Assembly: GCA_025774845.1 (NCBI GenBank)
Contig: JALGZP010000014.1
Location: 1-40,309 of the forward strand
DNA from: a bacterium
GTDB taxonomy: Bacteria; Arandabacterota; Arandabacteria; Arandabacterales; Arandabacteraceae
DNA length: 40,309 nt
Direction of reading: 5' to 3'
Shown here: positions 16,906 through 26,372 of the stretch, in pieces
Layout: each line of letters begins with the position of its first letter
Position numbering within the stretch: the first letter of the stretch is position 1
Translations under genes and position numbers: made by a program
The notes under the pieces: model-generated
Databases searched by the model: none
Seen by the model: only the letters and a program-made list of their open reading frames with translations
What the model was told of the DNA's origin: nothing

Positions 16906-19056
16906 TTATTCGATCAGCACCATCTTGGCGGTGTGAACCTCGTTTGATGTCACAAGCCTCGCAAAATAGAGACCGGGGGAAAGCCGGGTATCGGCACTCG
17001 TGCCCGGCTGCCATGTCGCCGAATGCGGGCCTCCGTCCGAGAAGCCCTCCAGGAGGACAGCAACTCGTCTGCCTGTAACATCAAAGACCTCAAGCCGTAC
17101 CCAGTCAGGTTCGGCAAGCTCAAACCGTATCGCGAAGCCGTCGCGTGCCGGATTTGGCTCGGGAATTTCAAGGAACGTCCTGGGCGCACCGCCCGGAGGC
17201 GACTCCCCTGTCTTTGCGCGGCCGGTCGGACGCGGGTGCCGGAGCATGCCCTGGTTATCCACCGAGCAACCCCGGTCCACGCTTGAGTCGAAATGCTCCC
17301 TGATATCCCCGGTATGTGCGGTAATGCAGTAGTAAGTCCAGCATGAGTCCGATCCGGTTGAGTCGCAGTGTGTGGCGGCGGTATAGTCATAACAGCAGAT
17401 ACCGGTGGCAGCCACTGTCGCCAACAGTTCCCACACCGGGCCTTCCTCACCATGCTCGTACGGGCCACCGGCGACATAGTTTCCGGCGAGGAGCGTGGGC
17501 AATGTCTCTATCCGTCTCCTCCAGACCTTGTAACGCACTACCTCCGGGACGGAACCCTCGCTGTCATAGAGGCTTCGCCTCCACTCCAGATCAACGTAGC
17601 CACCGTTATCGGCCGGAACATCGATGACGCTCACAATCGAGGGTGTCTCGATGATACCGCCGCATGAAGCGGCATCGGTCACGCGGAGACGTATACCAAG
17701 GTCACCCCCCGCCCATGCGGAATACGATGCACCCGTGGCACTTATGTAGCAGTAATTTACGGCCGGTGGACCGGCATTGTCGAAGGCAAGCGGAAACGTA
17801 TAGGAGTTATCCGTGATTTTGACCACTGCATATATGTCTTCTCCGGAACTCACCTCAAGCGGCTCGGTGAGCTCGACCGAGTGGTAACCCGGAAGCGAGA
17901 AAGACCGGTTGAGCCTGCTGGCGAGGAGGTTCGATGGAGAGACTCCATTGAAATTGTCGTATATGAAGATATCTATATCCGTTGTTGTATCAAGCGTCCA
18001 GAACTCCACCCTCTCGATAAGGATATCCTCGGTCGGGATGAACTTACACAGGCCCCATGCGGTTGTGTTACCGTAGCCCACGGCGGATGTGTAACCACCT
18101 TCATCGTGATACAGAAGCGAGCCGTCAGGATCGTAGTTCTGCCAGTCGTAAAGGAACGAAGAGTAGGATCCGACTCTGGCGGAACCGTAAGCGATATAGA
18201 AGTAGCCGTCTTCGGATCCGTAGCCGCAGGTGCCGCCCCAGGATGTTCCCCAGCTGTTCTTAACGATCCATGCCCCCGAGCCGCCCGGATGACTCTGGCT
18301 GTCATCCCAGCCGACTATCAGTACGGCATGGTTGGTCAGTTCCGACCCGGTATGGTAGAGCGTATAAGAACCGTCATATGCAACCATCTCTGAATACCAT
18401 GCATCTCCATTCCCCGCATACATCGATGTGTAGAGCGGGCCATATGTCTGGAGATAGGACTTGAGCACGTTCGTCGCGGGGATGTCGCTGGACGAGATCA
18501 CCTGCCAGTCAAGCAGCGTTTTCGTGTATGTGCAGGTACCCTTGCAGGCCACATTGCTCGCCACATACGGGTCACAGGCCTCAAGAACGGTCCCGTTGGC
18601 TGCAAGAAAACTGGCAACGCGCCAGTAGTTACCGCCGGCGCAACTTGATTCGTGCCACTCGCACTCTTTAACGTTGTTTTCCGAGAAGTTGAATGTGCTT
18701 CCCCCGTCAACAAGCATCTTCGATTCGAAGTTACCGATCGAAGCAAACGCGTAACATGAACCGCACGCACCCTGGTTCTTAACCGGCGTAACCTTGCCGG
18801 TTGCCCTCCAGTCAAATGTTGAAAGCAGTGGTGCCGGATGCTTAACCATCGGCGCACTTATATGGGAGAGGTCGCCGGGTGGGGGGACAAAACCATGACT
18901 GTAGAACCCGTCGGGCACAGTCTCGATCCTTTCGGGCGCGACCTGAGGGACCGGATCATCCGCGTACACAGGAATCGAGAAACCCACTCCGATAACAGCG
19001 ATAATAAACAGTATTCGCCCGGTGAGGCATTTGTTTTCATGTTTGCATTTCCGCAT
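16906..19056 (-). CDS. Secreted papain-family (C1A) protease with FlgD/T9SS-like C-terminal domain, paralogue of the neighbour
   Basis: The 716-residue exported protein has a signal peptide (LFIIAVIGVGFSIPVYA, cut near residue 32). The C1 domain has Cys101 in NQGACGSCYAF, His243 in TNHAVLIVGWDD and Asn267 in VKNSWGTSWGGTCGYG. It aligns closely with the downstream gene over the protease and the next beta domain (FSENNVKEC, GGNYWRVA, GTVLE.CDPY and KTLLDW are shared), so the two arose by tandem duplication. It lacks the Fn3-like modules and has instead a Cys-containing segment (residues ~475-600) before the sorting domain (VTGRRVAVLLEGF, SPGLYFARLVTS, AKMVLIE). GGAGAGGATTAC before the ATG supports the start. 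Probably an extracellular or surface-attached protease; substrate unknown. Confidence 0.92.
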   Translation of the reverse strand: MRKCKHENKCLTGRILFIIAVIGVGFSIPVYADDPVPQVAPERIETVPDGFYSHGFVPPPGDLSHISAPMVKHPAPLLSTFDWRATGKVTPVKNQGACGSCYAFASIGNFESKMLVDGGSTFNFSENNVKECEWHESSCAGGNYWRVASFLAANGTVLEACDPYVASNVACKGTCTYTKTLLDWQVISSSDIPATNVLKSYLQTYGPLYTSMYAGNGDAWYSEMVAYDGSYTLYHTGSELTNHAVLIVGWDDSQSHPGGSGAWIVKNSWGTSWGGTCGYGSEDGYFYIAYGSARVGSYSSFLYDWQNYDPDGSLLYHDEGGYTSAVGYGNTTAWGLCKFIPTEDILIERVEFWTLDTTTDIDIFIYDNFNGVSPSNLLASRLNRSFSLPGYHSVELTEPLEVSSGEDIYAVVKITDNSYTFPLAFDNAGPPAVNYCYISATGASYSAWAGGDLGIRLRVTDAASCGGIIETPSIVSVIDVPADNGGYVDLEWRRSLYDSEGSVPEVVRYKVWRRRIETLPTLLAGNYVAGGPYEHGEEGPVWELLATVAATGICCYDYTAATHCDSTGSDSCWTYYCITAHTGDIREHFDSSVDRGCSVDNQGMLRHPRPTGRAKTGESPPGGAPRTFLEIPEPNPARDGFAIRFELAEPDWVRLEVFDVTGRRVAVLLEGFSDGGPHSATWQPGTSADTRLSPGLYFARLVTSNEVHTAKMVLIE

Positions 19057-19177
19057 GTAATCCTCTCCTCAAAAGCGGTAAAACGCCGCTTAGCCAGATG
19101 ACATCAGCATACATGCCGTCACCAATGTTATCGGCGGTTCGTATGGCCTGCATTAGAGAGGGGTCAAGCGGTGAAAC

Positions 19178-20485
19178 TCAGGGGGTGAGCACGAGTTTTG
19201 CGGTTCTGGTCCGGGGGCCGTGTTTCATGTGGACGAAGTATACACCCTGCGGCAGGTTCTCGATTACGGCAAGTTTTGCGGTAAGGTCGATAACTGTGAC
19301 CGGCTGATCCTTCCTGGCGCGGCACGTTCCGATTTCCCGCCCCATCACGTCATACAGCGAGATTTCAAGGACTCCCACAAGCCCGGAACTTACGGCGACC
19401 TCGATTCGTCTGTCACCGCCGTCCCTGATTCGAAGTGCAAGCTGTGTTCCCTGGTAGTTGCTGTAGGTCTCGGTAAGCCTCCGCGGCCCCACGGGCATTG
19501 TGAATTCCTTGTCCGATTCCTCACCATCAATGAAATCGCAGACCTTCGTTCGATCGAAACAGCCATAACAGCGCGGGCACAGGTCTGCTACGTGCGCGAA
19601 GAGATCGTCATCCGAGATGTACTCGTAGGTGACCTCCACCCTATCGGGATACACCTGGAAGTATCTTATCGACGGCCGGCCTACTAGTGTTGCTCCGATA
19701 TCAATGTAGAAGATGCCGTTGTGAACCTCCACCCTGTTGGCATGAACATGGCCGTTGATGACTGCGACCACATTGCCGGCCTCTTCAAGAATCTGTCTCA
19801 ACTCAGACATCCCACTGTGTTCCGCATAGTGTTCGGTCGTATCGAACATCGCGTTCCAACCCCGCTCCCACATGTTGTAATGCGATAGAATAAGTGTCGG
19901 TTGGTCGAGGTTGGCTGCCAGGTCGGTGGCAACCCAGTCTCGGACGATACTGTCACATCCAATGTTCGCGGGGTCGTAGGGGTTTGGTGTGCAGTCTATG
20001 ACGATGAAGTGGAATCCAAGGTGGTCGAAAGCGTAGTTGGTTGATTCACGCCCTGCAAAATCCTTCCAGTTTCGCTTGTTGTCGCTCGTGAAGTTGTCGT
20101 GGTTCCCGACTACCGGATAGAGTGGGCAGCGGAGACCTGCCAGTATCCTTCCGGCATTATTGAATTCCGAGAGCTCCCCGAAGTCCGTGAGGTCACCCAG
20201 TTGGACTGCGAAGTCTACTGGCGGGGCATGCACGTTGATGTCGCCAACGTAGTTGTCAAGCAGATCCCGGCACACACTCAGCGCTTTCAGATACCTGTGA
20301 TCGTCAAACCTGTAGGTCATGATATGTGAGTCCCCGATCACCGCGAAGACAAAGAGGAGGTCTTCGGCCCGACGTTCGACGGGAGGCCGGTGGGCAGCAT
20401 CCGGGCTTGGCGCCGGAAGAGCGGCGCCCACCAGGAGTGCGGATACAAACCCGCATAGGAGGGTTATCAAACACAATCGTCTCAT
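19178..20485 (-). CDS. Secreted calcineurin-like metallophosphoesterase with FlgD/T9SS-like C-terminal domain
   Basis: The start chosen is MRRLCLITLLCGF (435 residues), which puts the signal peptide at the N-terminus; an in-frame ATG 11 codons upstream (20518) is possible but gives an acidic leader. The five metal-binding blocks are all present: GDSH, GDLTD, GNHD, LSHYN and GHVHANR, so it should hold a dinuclear metal centre and hydrolyse phosphomono- or diesters outside the cytoplasm. A Cys-containing segment (CPRCYGCFDRTKVC) follows the catalytic domain. The C-terminus (LYDVMGREIGTC, PQGVYFVHMKHGP, AKLVLTP) is the sorting domain also found on the two proteases upstream on the same strand. 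Substrate is unknown; nucleotides, phospholipids or organic phosphates are possible. Confidence 0.9.
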   Translation of the reverse strand: MRRLCLITLLCGFVSALLVGAALPAPSPDAAHRPPVERRAEDLLFVFAVIGDSHIMTYRFDDHRYLKALSVCRDLLDNYVGDINVHAPPVDFAVQLGDLTDFGELSEFNNAGRILAGLRCPLYPVVGNHDNFTSDNKRNWKDFAGRESTNYAFDHLGFHFIVIDCTPNPYDPANIGCDSIVRDWVATDLAANLDQPTLILSHYNMWERGWNAMFDTTEHYAEHSGMSELRQILEEAGNVVAVINGHVHANRVEVHNGIFYIDIGATLVGRPSIRYFQVYPDRVEVTYEYISDDDLFAHVADLCPRCYGCFDRTKVCDFIDGEESDKEFTMPVGPRRLTETYSNYQGTQLALRIRDGGDRRIEVAVSSGLVGVLEISLYDVMGREIGTCRARKDQPVTVIDLTAKLAVIENLPQGVYFVHMKHGPRTRTAKLVLTP

Positions 20486-20600
20486 GGCGGTGTCCCCGCG
20501 ATCACCACCTTTCACCATGTCTCGCAGCCAAGGTGTTGGAGCAGGTTGATTATAGCAGACCGTACTCCGGCTTTCAAGTACTTTGGAGGGTGCAAACTTT

Positions 20601-20696
20601 GGGGTCAGAGCTCGAAATTTGCACGCGCTGGAACCGACCGCGCAAATTTCGAGCTCTGACCCCTACCAGATTGCGCAAATTTCGAGCTCTGACCCC
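20601..20696. repeat. REP-like repeat cluster, three copies
   Basis: One forward copy of the GGGGTCAGAGCTCGAAA unit (20601-20622) is followed by two inverted copies (20642-20663 and 20675-20696). The inverted copies are identical over 24 bp including the GCGC prefix and spaced 33 bp apart. The outer flanks also match: GCAAAC before the first copy and GTTTGC after the last. The unit is the one found at 13732-13823. It lies between divergent genes, just upstream of the Tricorn-like gene's promoter. Confidence 0.88.
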
Positions 20697-20716
20697 AGGG
20701 GGTTTGCTTCAAAGGA

Positions 20717-20746
20717 TTGAATGCAAGCAGGATGATAATGTATACT
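20717..20746 (+). promoter_or_regulatory. Candidate sigma-70 promoter of the Tricorn-like protease gene
   Basis: TTGAAT (20717-20722) and TATACT (20741-20746) are spaced by 18 bp. The predicted start near 20753 leaves a ~30-nt leader containing the GGAG ribosome-binding site of ATG 20784. The -35 lies 21 bp from the last REP-like repeat. Confidence 0.65.
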
Positions 20747-20783
20747 GTGGCAAATCTAATCGGATTATCCCTAGGAGACCAGA

Positions 20784-23700
20784 ATGAAACATACGATGCT
20801 GGTGCTGTTGATCCTGGCACTTCCGCTCAGTACGCAAGCGGAGAGCACACTCGGGTACTACCGTTTCCCCGCTATCCACGAGGAAGTGGTGATATTCACC
20901 GCCGAGGGCGACCTGTGGAGCGTGGGGGTCGAAGGTGGCGTTGCCCAGCGGCTGACAACTCACCATGGGATGGAATCGCACGCTGAGATTTCACCTGATG
21001 GGACCCTGCTTGCCTTTTCCGGTCAGTACGAGGGCCCGACCGAGGTGTACACAATACCCCTGAGCGGTGGCCGTCCCGTGCGCAGAACCTACTGGGGTGA
21101 GAGATGCCACGCAGCAGGCTGGACGCCTGGTGGTAAAGTAATCTACCGGACAGCACACTATTCAACGCTTCCCAGTACCCAGCTGGCCACAATCGATCTC
21201 GAGACCGACGAGCACCGGCGGATCCCGCTTGCACAGGCCAGCGAGGGCGACTTTGATAACTCAGGCACCACGCTCTTCTTCACGCGCCTGGCCGCACAGG
21301 GGAGCCACACCAAACGTTACAAGGGTGGGACCGCGCAGAATCTCTGGAGGTTTGCCGAAGGCGCTCCCGAGGCTTTCCCCCTGACCGGTGACTACACAGG
21401 AACCAGCCGGGCCCCCATGTGGTGGAACGGCAGGGTCTATTTCGCAAGCGACAGGGATGGGACCATGAACATCTGGTCGATGACCGGTGACGGCGCCGAT
21501 CTTCGCCAGCACACCTTCCACAGCGGATGGGATGTCAAGTCCCCCGATCTCGATGGCGGCAGAATCGTCTACCAGCTGGGGGCGGATCTCTATCTATATG
21601 ACATCGCGGCCGATGGGTACGGCTTGATACCAATAACACTCGCCTCTGATTTCGACCAGATGCGCGACCGGTGGGTCGAGGAGCCTATGGACTTCCTGAC
21701 ATCGGCCTACCCGTCTCCGGATGGCGACCGTGTCGTCCTGACCTCCCGCGGGCGCGTCTTTGTAGCCCCGGCCCGGCAGGGAAGGCTGGTGGAAGCAACC
21801 CGCGGTCAGGGTGCCCAGTACAGGCACGCCAGGTTCATGCCCGACGGTGAGACACTGCTCGCCCTCTCGGATGAGACCGATGAACTCGAATTCTGGCAGA
21901 TACCCGCCAACGGCGTTGGCGAGCCGAAGCAAATTACAAGCGACGGAAAGGTCTTCCGTTTCGAGGGCGTCCCTTCCCCCGATGGAAAGTGGTTGGCCTA
22001 TACCGATAACGATCAGAAACTGTGGGTCTGCAAGGTAAAAACCGGCAAGTCAACCATGATAGCTGTATCGGATCAGGAAATACCGCGTGATCTCGCGTGG
22101 TCGCCTGACAGCCGGTGGCTTGCATACGCAGATGAAGCGGGCAACTACTACCCCCAGATAATGCTCTTCAATGTTACCGACCGCAGAACCGTCACTCTGA
22201 CCAGTGACCGGGTCGACAGTTATAGCCCGGCCTGGAGTCCTGACGGTAAGTGGCTCTACTTCCTATCCGACCGCTATTTCGCGTCTTTGACAAGGAGTCC
22301 ATGGGGACCGAGGCAGCCCGAGCCGTACTTCGACAAGACGACGAAGATATATCACGTCGCATTGGCCGGGGAAGAACGCTCCCCATTCCAGCCTGATGAT
22401 GAAATCCACCGCAACGAAAAGAAGGACGAGCCCGAGAAGGAATCACACGACGGCAGGAAGGAAGACAAAACAGAAGGCGACGGGAAGGTCCGGGTTGATA
22501 TCGCTATCGACGGCATTGAGACCAGGGTTATGGAAGTCCCGGTGTCCGAGGGCAACTACCGGAATCTCTCGGTGACCGGTGACCATCTCTTCTGGCGCGA
22601 AACCACGAGTGCACTCGAGCGCAAGCACAACCTCGCCGCTCTTAAGATCGCAAACAAAGATATCGAAGCCAAGACGATCGTAAAGGACATCATGAGCTAT
22701 GAACTCTCATCCGACGGTAAGAAGATCGTGCTCCGCAAGAAGGATGAGGACACTGAGGATGAGTACATTTACGTGATCGATGCTTCCGGAGCGAAGGCGG
22801 ACGATCTCGAGGAGGCGAAGATCGATCTTTCGGGTTGGACATTCTCTGTCAATCCTCGCGAGGAGTGGCGCCAGATGTTCAAGGAGGCCTGGCGCCGCCA
22901 GCGTGATTACTTCTATGACCCCGGGCTCCATGGCGTGGACTGGCCGGCCGTACTCGAAAAGCACATCCCCCTGGTCGAACGGGTTACCGATCGCAACGAG
23001 CTCAGCGACCTTATCGGCCAGATGACGGGTGAGCTCTCGGCCCTCCACATCTATATCTGGGGAGGCGACGCACGCAGGGGATCCGACGACATCGAAGCGG
23101 CATCCCTGGGTGCCGTTCTTACCCGTGACGAGCGTGCGGGCGGCTACCGGGTAGATCATATCTACAGGTCCGACCCGGACTATCCCGGCTCATTGTCACC
23201 GCTTGCCAGACCGGGGCTGGGGATCAGTGAAGGCGACATCATCGAAGCTCTAAACGGTGTCGATATTCTGTCCGCACCCGATCCTGCGCTGCTTCTTAAA
23301 AACCAGGCAGGCCGACAGGTACTCCTCACTGTTAAGTCTACACCGTCACGGGAGACAAAGGATGTGATAGTAGAGCCGATGACGCCCCGCGATGCGAGGA
23401 ACTTGAGATACGACGAGTGGGAATACACGCGGAGGCTGCGTGTGGAGGATCTCAGCGATGGTGACATCGGCTATGTTCACCTCCGTGCCATGAGCGGCAG
23501 TAACTACTCAGAATGGGTCCGCAACTTCTATCCCGTCTTCGATCGTAAGGGCCTTATAGTCGATGTCCGTCATAACGGCGGCGGCAATATCGATAGCTGG
23601 GTGCTCGAGAAACTCATGCGCAGAGCATGGTTCTATTGGAAGTCACGTACGGGAAAGCCATACTGGAATATGCAGTATGCCTTCCGCGGCCACGTCGTCG

Positions 23701-24077
23701 TACTCTGTAACGAGTGGACATCCTCTGACGGGGAAGCATTCACCGAGGGCTTCCGGCGGCTCGGTCTCGGAAAGGTGATAGGTACCCGCACCTGGGGTGG
23801 TGAGATCTGGCTTTCGAGCAGCCATTTCCGGCTGGTCGACAAGGGCACGGCAACATCGGCGGAGAGCGGTGTCTACGGACCCGAGGGCGAGTGGCTTATC
23901 GAGGGTCATGGTGTCGATCCGGATATCGTCGTCGATAATCTGCCACACGGAACCTTTAAGGGTGAAGATGCGCAGCTCGATGCGGCCATAAGCCACCTTA
24001 AGGAGGAGATAAGACTCAAGCCCGTGGATGTGCCTCCTCCACCACCATATCCGGATAAGTCATTCGATTACAGGTAG
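20784..24077 (+). CDS. Secreted Tricorn-like S41 serine protease
   Basis: The 1097-residue protein has a short signal peptide (MKHTMLVLLILALPLSTQA), so unlike archaeal Tricorn it is exported. WD40/PD40-type propeller repeats fill residues ~25-540 (SPDGTLLAFSG, SPDGDRVVLTS, SPDGKWLAYTD, SPDSRWLAYAD, SPDGKWLYFLSD). A highly charged Lys/Glu/Asp linker (~535-570) separates a third, smaller beta region. The C-terminal half has the Tricorn core: C1 domain with GELSALHIYIWGG (His755), a PDZ domain with SEGDIIEALNG, and the S41 domain with VDVRHNGGGNIDSW and NEWTSSDGEAF (Ser981, likely nucleophile), then TRTWGGEIW. It probably degrades peptides in the periplasm or outside. GGAG six bases before the ATG and a promoter at 20717 support the start. 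The family is clear; partners and substrates are unknown. Confidence 0.94.
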   Translation: MKHTMLVLLILALPLSTQAESTLGYYRFPAIHEEVVIFTAEGDLWSVGVEGGVAQRLTTHHGMESHAEISPDGTLLAFSGQYEGPTEVYTIPLSGGRPVRRTYWGERCHAAGWTPGGKVIYRTAHYSTLPSTQLATIDLETDEHRRIPLAQASEGDFDNSGTTLFFTRLAAQGSHTKRYKGGTAQNLWRFAEGAPEAFPLTGDYTGTSRAPMWWNGRVYFASDRDGTMNIWSMTGDGADLRQHTFHSGWDVKSPDLDGGRIVYQLGADLYLYDIAADGYGLIPITLASDFDQMRDRWVEEPMDFLTSAYPSPDGDRVVLTSRGRVFVAPARQGRLVEATRGQGAQYRHARFMPDGETLLALSDETDELEFWQIPANGVGEPKQITSDGKVFRFEGVPSPDGKWLAYTDNDQKLWVCKVKTGKSTMIAVSDQEIPRDLAWSPDSRWLAYADEAGNYYPQIMLFNVTDRRTVTLTSDRVDSYSPAWSPDGKWLYFLSDRYFASLTRSPWGPRQPEPYFDKTTKIYHVALAGEERSPFQPDDEIHRNEKKDEPEKESHDGRKEDKTEGDGKVRVDIAIDGIETRVMEVPVSEGNYRNLSVTGDHLFWRETTSALERKHNLAALKIANKDIEAKTIVKDIMSYELSSDGKKIVLRKKDEDTEDEYIYVIDASGAKADDLEEAKIDLSGWTFSVNPREEWRQMFKEAWRRQRDYFYDPGLHGVDWPAVLEKHIPLVERVTDRNELSDLIGQMTGELSALHIYIWGGDARRGSDDIEAASLGAVLTRDERAGGYRVDHIYRSDPDYPGSLSPLARPGLGISEGDIIEALNGVDILSAPDPALLLKNQAGRQVLLTVKSTPSRETKDVIVEPMTPRDARNLRYDEWEYTRRLRVEDLSDGDIGYVHLRAMSGSNYSEWVRNFYPVFDRKGLIVDVRHNGGGNIDSWVLEKLMRRAWFYWKSRTGKPYWNMQYAFRGHVVVLCNEWTSSDGEAFTEGFRRLGLGKVIGTRTWGGEIWLSSSHFRLVDKGTATSAESGVYGPEGEWLIEGHGVDPDIVVDNLPHGTFKGEDAQLDAAISHLKEEIRLKPVDVPPPPPYPDKSFDYR

Positions 24078-24138
24078 TGCGGACAGCCAAGGTTGACCAC
24101 CGGGCCACAGAAGTGTAGGATCGGCATGGGACAAAACT

Positions 24139-24987
24139 ATGATAAGTTTAAAGGGCCTTTGCAAATCGTTCGGCACCATCGTTGCGGTCGACGACCTCAC
24201 GCTAGACATCCCGCGTGGGGAGGTCTTCGGTCTACTTGGACCCAACGGTGCTGGTAAGACAACTACAGTCAACATGGCAGTCGGGCTCCTGGAACCTGAC
24301 AGCGGTTCGGTGGATTTCGACGGCCAGGGTCCCCCAACACGGCCGAAAGTACGTTCCATGATCGGCGTCGCCCCCCAATCTCTCGCCCTCTATGAGAATC
24401 TGACAGGCCAAGAGAACCTGGTATTCTTCGGCAGGATGCACGGACTTCGCGGGCGAAAACTCAAGGAACGTGTCGAGTGGGCTCTCGACTTTGTAAATCT
24501 CACCGACCGCCGGCGATCCCGCGTCAAAACGTATTCAGGTGGCATGAAGAGGCGACTCAACCTCGTAGTGGCACTGATCCATGATCCGCCGCTTCTGCTT
24601 CTGGATGAGCCAACGGTCGGTGTTGACACCCAGTCGCGGAGTGCCATCTTTGATAAGATCAAAACCATGCGAACCGAGGGCCGTACTATTGTCTATACGA
24701 CCCACTACATGGAAGAAGCCCAGCGCCTCTGTGACCGGGTTGGCATAATAGACCACGGCAAGTTGCTCGCGCTTGATACCGTCGATGGCCTCATCGCGAC
24801 GCACGGGGGCAAGAGTACCATAACGGCCGAACGGGCCGATGGAGAGATACGCATGGAAGCTGTCGATCCGATGGCTGAACTTGTGAGACTTCAGGAAGGC
24901 GGCAAGCTCCTCAGGTTCAATGTTGAAAGCCCGGATCTCGAGGGGGTATTTCTCAATCTGACCGGCAGACATCTGAGGGATAACTGA
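24139..24987 (+). CDS. ABC-2 type exporter ATP-binding protein (DrrA/CcmA-like)
   Basis: The 282-residue ATPase has Walker A GPNGAGKTTTVNM, Q-loop APQSLALYENLTG, signature YSGGMKRRLNL, Walker B LLLLDEPTVGVD and H-loop TTHYMEEAQRLCDR, plus the C-terminal extension of DrrA-type exporters (LEGVFLNLTGRHLRDN). It powers the permease encoded by the next gene, whose ATG shares one base with this stop (TGATG), so the two are translationally coupled. Substrates of such pairs include antibiotics, lipids, polysaccharides and Na+; nothing here decides. A 61-bp gap from the Tricorn-like gene leaves a joint transcript possible. Confidence 0.93.
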   Translation: MISLKGLCKSFGTIVAVDDLTLDIPRGEVFGLLGPNGAGKTTTVNMAVGLLEPDSGSVDFDGQGPPTRPKVRSMIGVAPQSLALYENLTGQENLVFFGRMHGLRGRKLKERVEWALDFVNLTDRRRSRVKTYSGGMKRRLNLVVALIHDPPLLLLDEPTVGVDTQSRSAIFDKIKTMRTEGRTIVYTTHYMEEAQRLCDRVGIIDHGKLLALDTVDGLIATHGGKSTITAERADGEIRMEAVDPMAELVRLQEGGKLLRFNVESPDLEGVFLNLTGRHLRDN

Positions 24988-26291
24988 TGCGCGAGATTCT
25001 CACACTGGCATATAAGGACCTCCGTCTGCTTCTGAGAGACAAGGCCGGATTCTTTTTCACGCTCATTTGGCCGCTCATAATCGCGGTCTTCTTCGGGACC
25101 ATATTCGGCGGTGGTGGCGGTGGAGGCGGGAGCGCAATGTCGATTCTTCTTGTTGATGAGGATGAGACCGAGAGATCGCAGGAATTCGTGAGCAGACTCG
25201 ACTCGGCTCCGGAACTCGAAATCACTATCACCGGACGCGATGAGGCGCATGACCTCGTCCGCCGTCGCAAGGCTGTGGCCTACGTTATACTCAAACCTGG
25301 ATTCGGTGAGGCTTCCGGACGGATGTTCTGGGGAGATCCCCCGACCGTGGAACTCGGTACGGATCCGGCCCGTCAGGCCGAGGCAGCGATGATCGAGGGT
25401 ATCCTTATGAAATACGGCGCGGAGCGGATCCAGCAGTTTTTCTCCGACCCGGCGATCCAGCGCACAAGCATTGATGACGCGAGGAAATCAATAAGGTCAT
25501 CCCCCGATATGCCTGACGGTATCCGTGGCAATCTCGAGCAGCTCTATACCGACCTCGACCGCTTTCTCGGGGATGAATCGCTCGAGCCTGGTGCCGATAC
25601 CACGCTGAGCTCCGAGGGTGGGCTGAGCGGCTTCCAGCCACTCGCTGTCGAAAAGACCGATGTCACCGTCATAAAACGCAGATGGCCGACCAGCGCCTAT
25701 GCGATCTCCTTCCCGCAGGGTGTGATCTGGGGTATCCTCGGTTCCTCGGCGGGTTTTGCCATATCGATTGTTATCGAACGTACCCGGGGCACTCTCCTGC
25801 GACTCCAGGTTGCACCCATAAGCCGCATGCAGATCCTCGGAGGCAAGGCCGTTGCATGTTTCATAAGCACGACCGGGATCGCGGTTGGGCTCTATGTCTT
25901 TGCTTTCTTTGTGTTCAGCGTGCGACCAACGTCATACCCCCTGCTCTTGTTGGCGGTGCTATCGACATCAATCGCCTTTGTTGGAATCATGATGCTGCTT
26001 TCGGTGGTGGGAAAGACCGAACAGGCCGCGGGGGGAATTGGCTGGGCCGTGCTGATCATGATGTCCATGCTCGGGGGCGGCATGATCCCGCTCTTTGCCA
26101 TGCCCGCCTGGATGAATCGTATCAGCCATATAAGTGCGGTCAAGTGGTCGATCCTCGCAATGGAGGGCGCGGTCTGGCGGGGATTCTCATTCAGGGAGAT
26201 GCTCCAGCCTTGCGGCATACTCATCATAGTGGGTGTCGTCTGCTTCCTCATAGGCGTCCGCACCTTCAGCTGGACCGCCCAGGAGGAGTAA
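24987..26291 (+). CDS. ABC-2 type transporter permease
   Basis: The 434-residue membrane protein has the ABC2_membrane_3 layout: TM1 at ~20-40 (FFFTLIWPLIIAVFFGTIF), a large extracytoplasmic domain (~50-235), then five hydrophobic helices ending just before the C-terminus. The conserved ERTRGTLLRLQVAPISRMQILGGK coupling region and the GGGMIPLFAMPAWM loop are typical. A run of eight glycines follows TM1, a flexible hinge not usually seen. It forms the channel for the upstream ATPase. It may be the last gene of the operon, though the lipoprotein gene starts only 81 bp later. Confidence 0.92.
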   Translation: MREILTLAYKDLRLLLRDKAGFFFTLIWPLIIAVFFGTIFGGGGGGGGSAMSILLVDEDETERSQEFVSRLDSAPELEITITGRDEAHDLVRRRKAVAYVILKPGFGEASGRMFWGDPPTVELGTDPARQAEAAMIEGILMKYGAERIQQFFSDPAIQRTSIDDARKSIRSSPDMPDGIRGNLEQLYTDLDRFLGDESLEPGADTTLSSEGGLSGFQPLAVEKTDVTVIKRRWPTSAYAISFPQGVIWGILGSSAGFAISIVIERTRGTLLRLQVAPISRMQILGGKAVACFISTTGIAVGLYVFAFFVFSVRPTSYPLLLLAVLSTSIAFVGIMMLLSVVGKTEQAAGGIGWAVLIMMSMLGGGMIPLFAMPAWMNRISHISAVKWSILAMEGAVWRGFSFREMLQPCGILIIVGVVCFLIGVRTFSWTAQEE

Positions 26292-26300
26292 TCGCACGGC

Positions 26301-26329
26301 TTGCCGTCCTCCCCTACATTGGGTAAAGT
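26301..26329 (+). promoter_or_regulatory. Weak promoter candidate before the lipoprotein gene
   Basis: TTGCCG (26301-26306) and TAAAGT (26324-26329) are spaced by 17 bp, each matching consensus in about 4 of 6 positions. It lies 44-72 bp upstream of ATG 26373 and could give the lipoprotein its own transcript. Confidence 0.3.
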
Positions 26330-26372
26330 AATCATGCCAGCTCTTTTCAACACGGATAAGGAGGTTGGCGGC

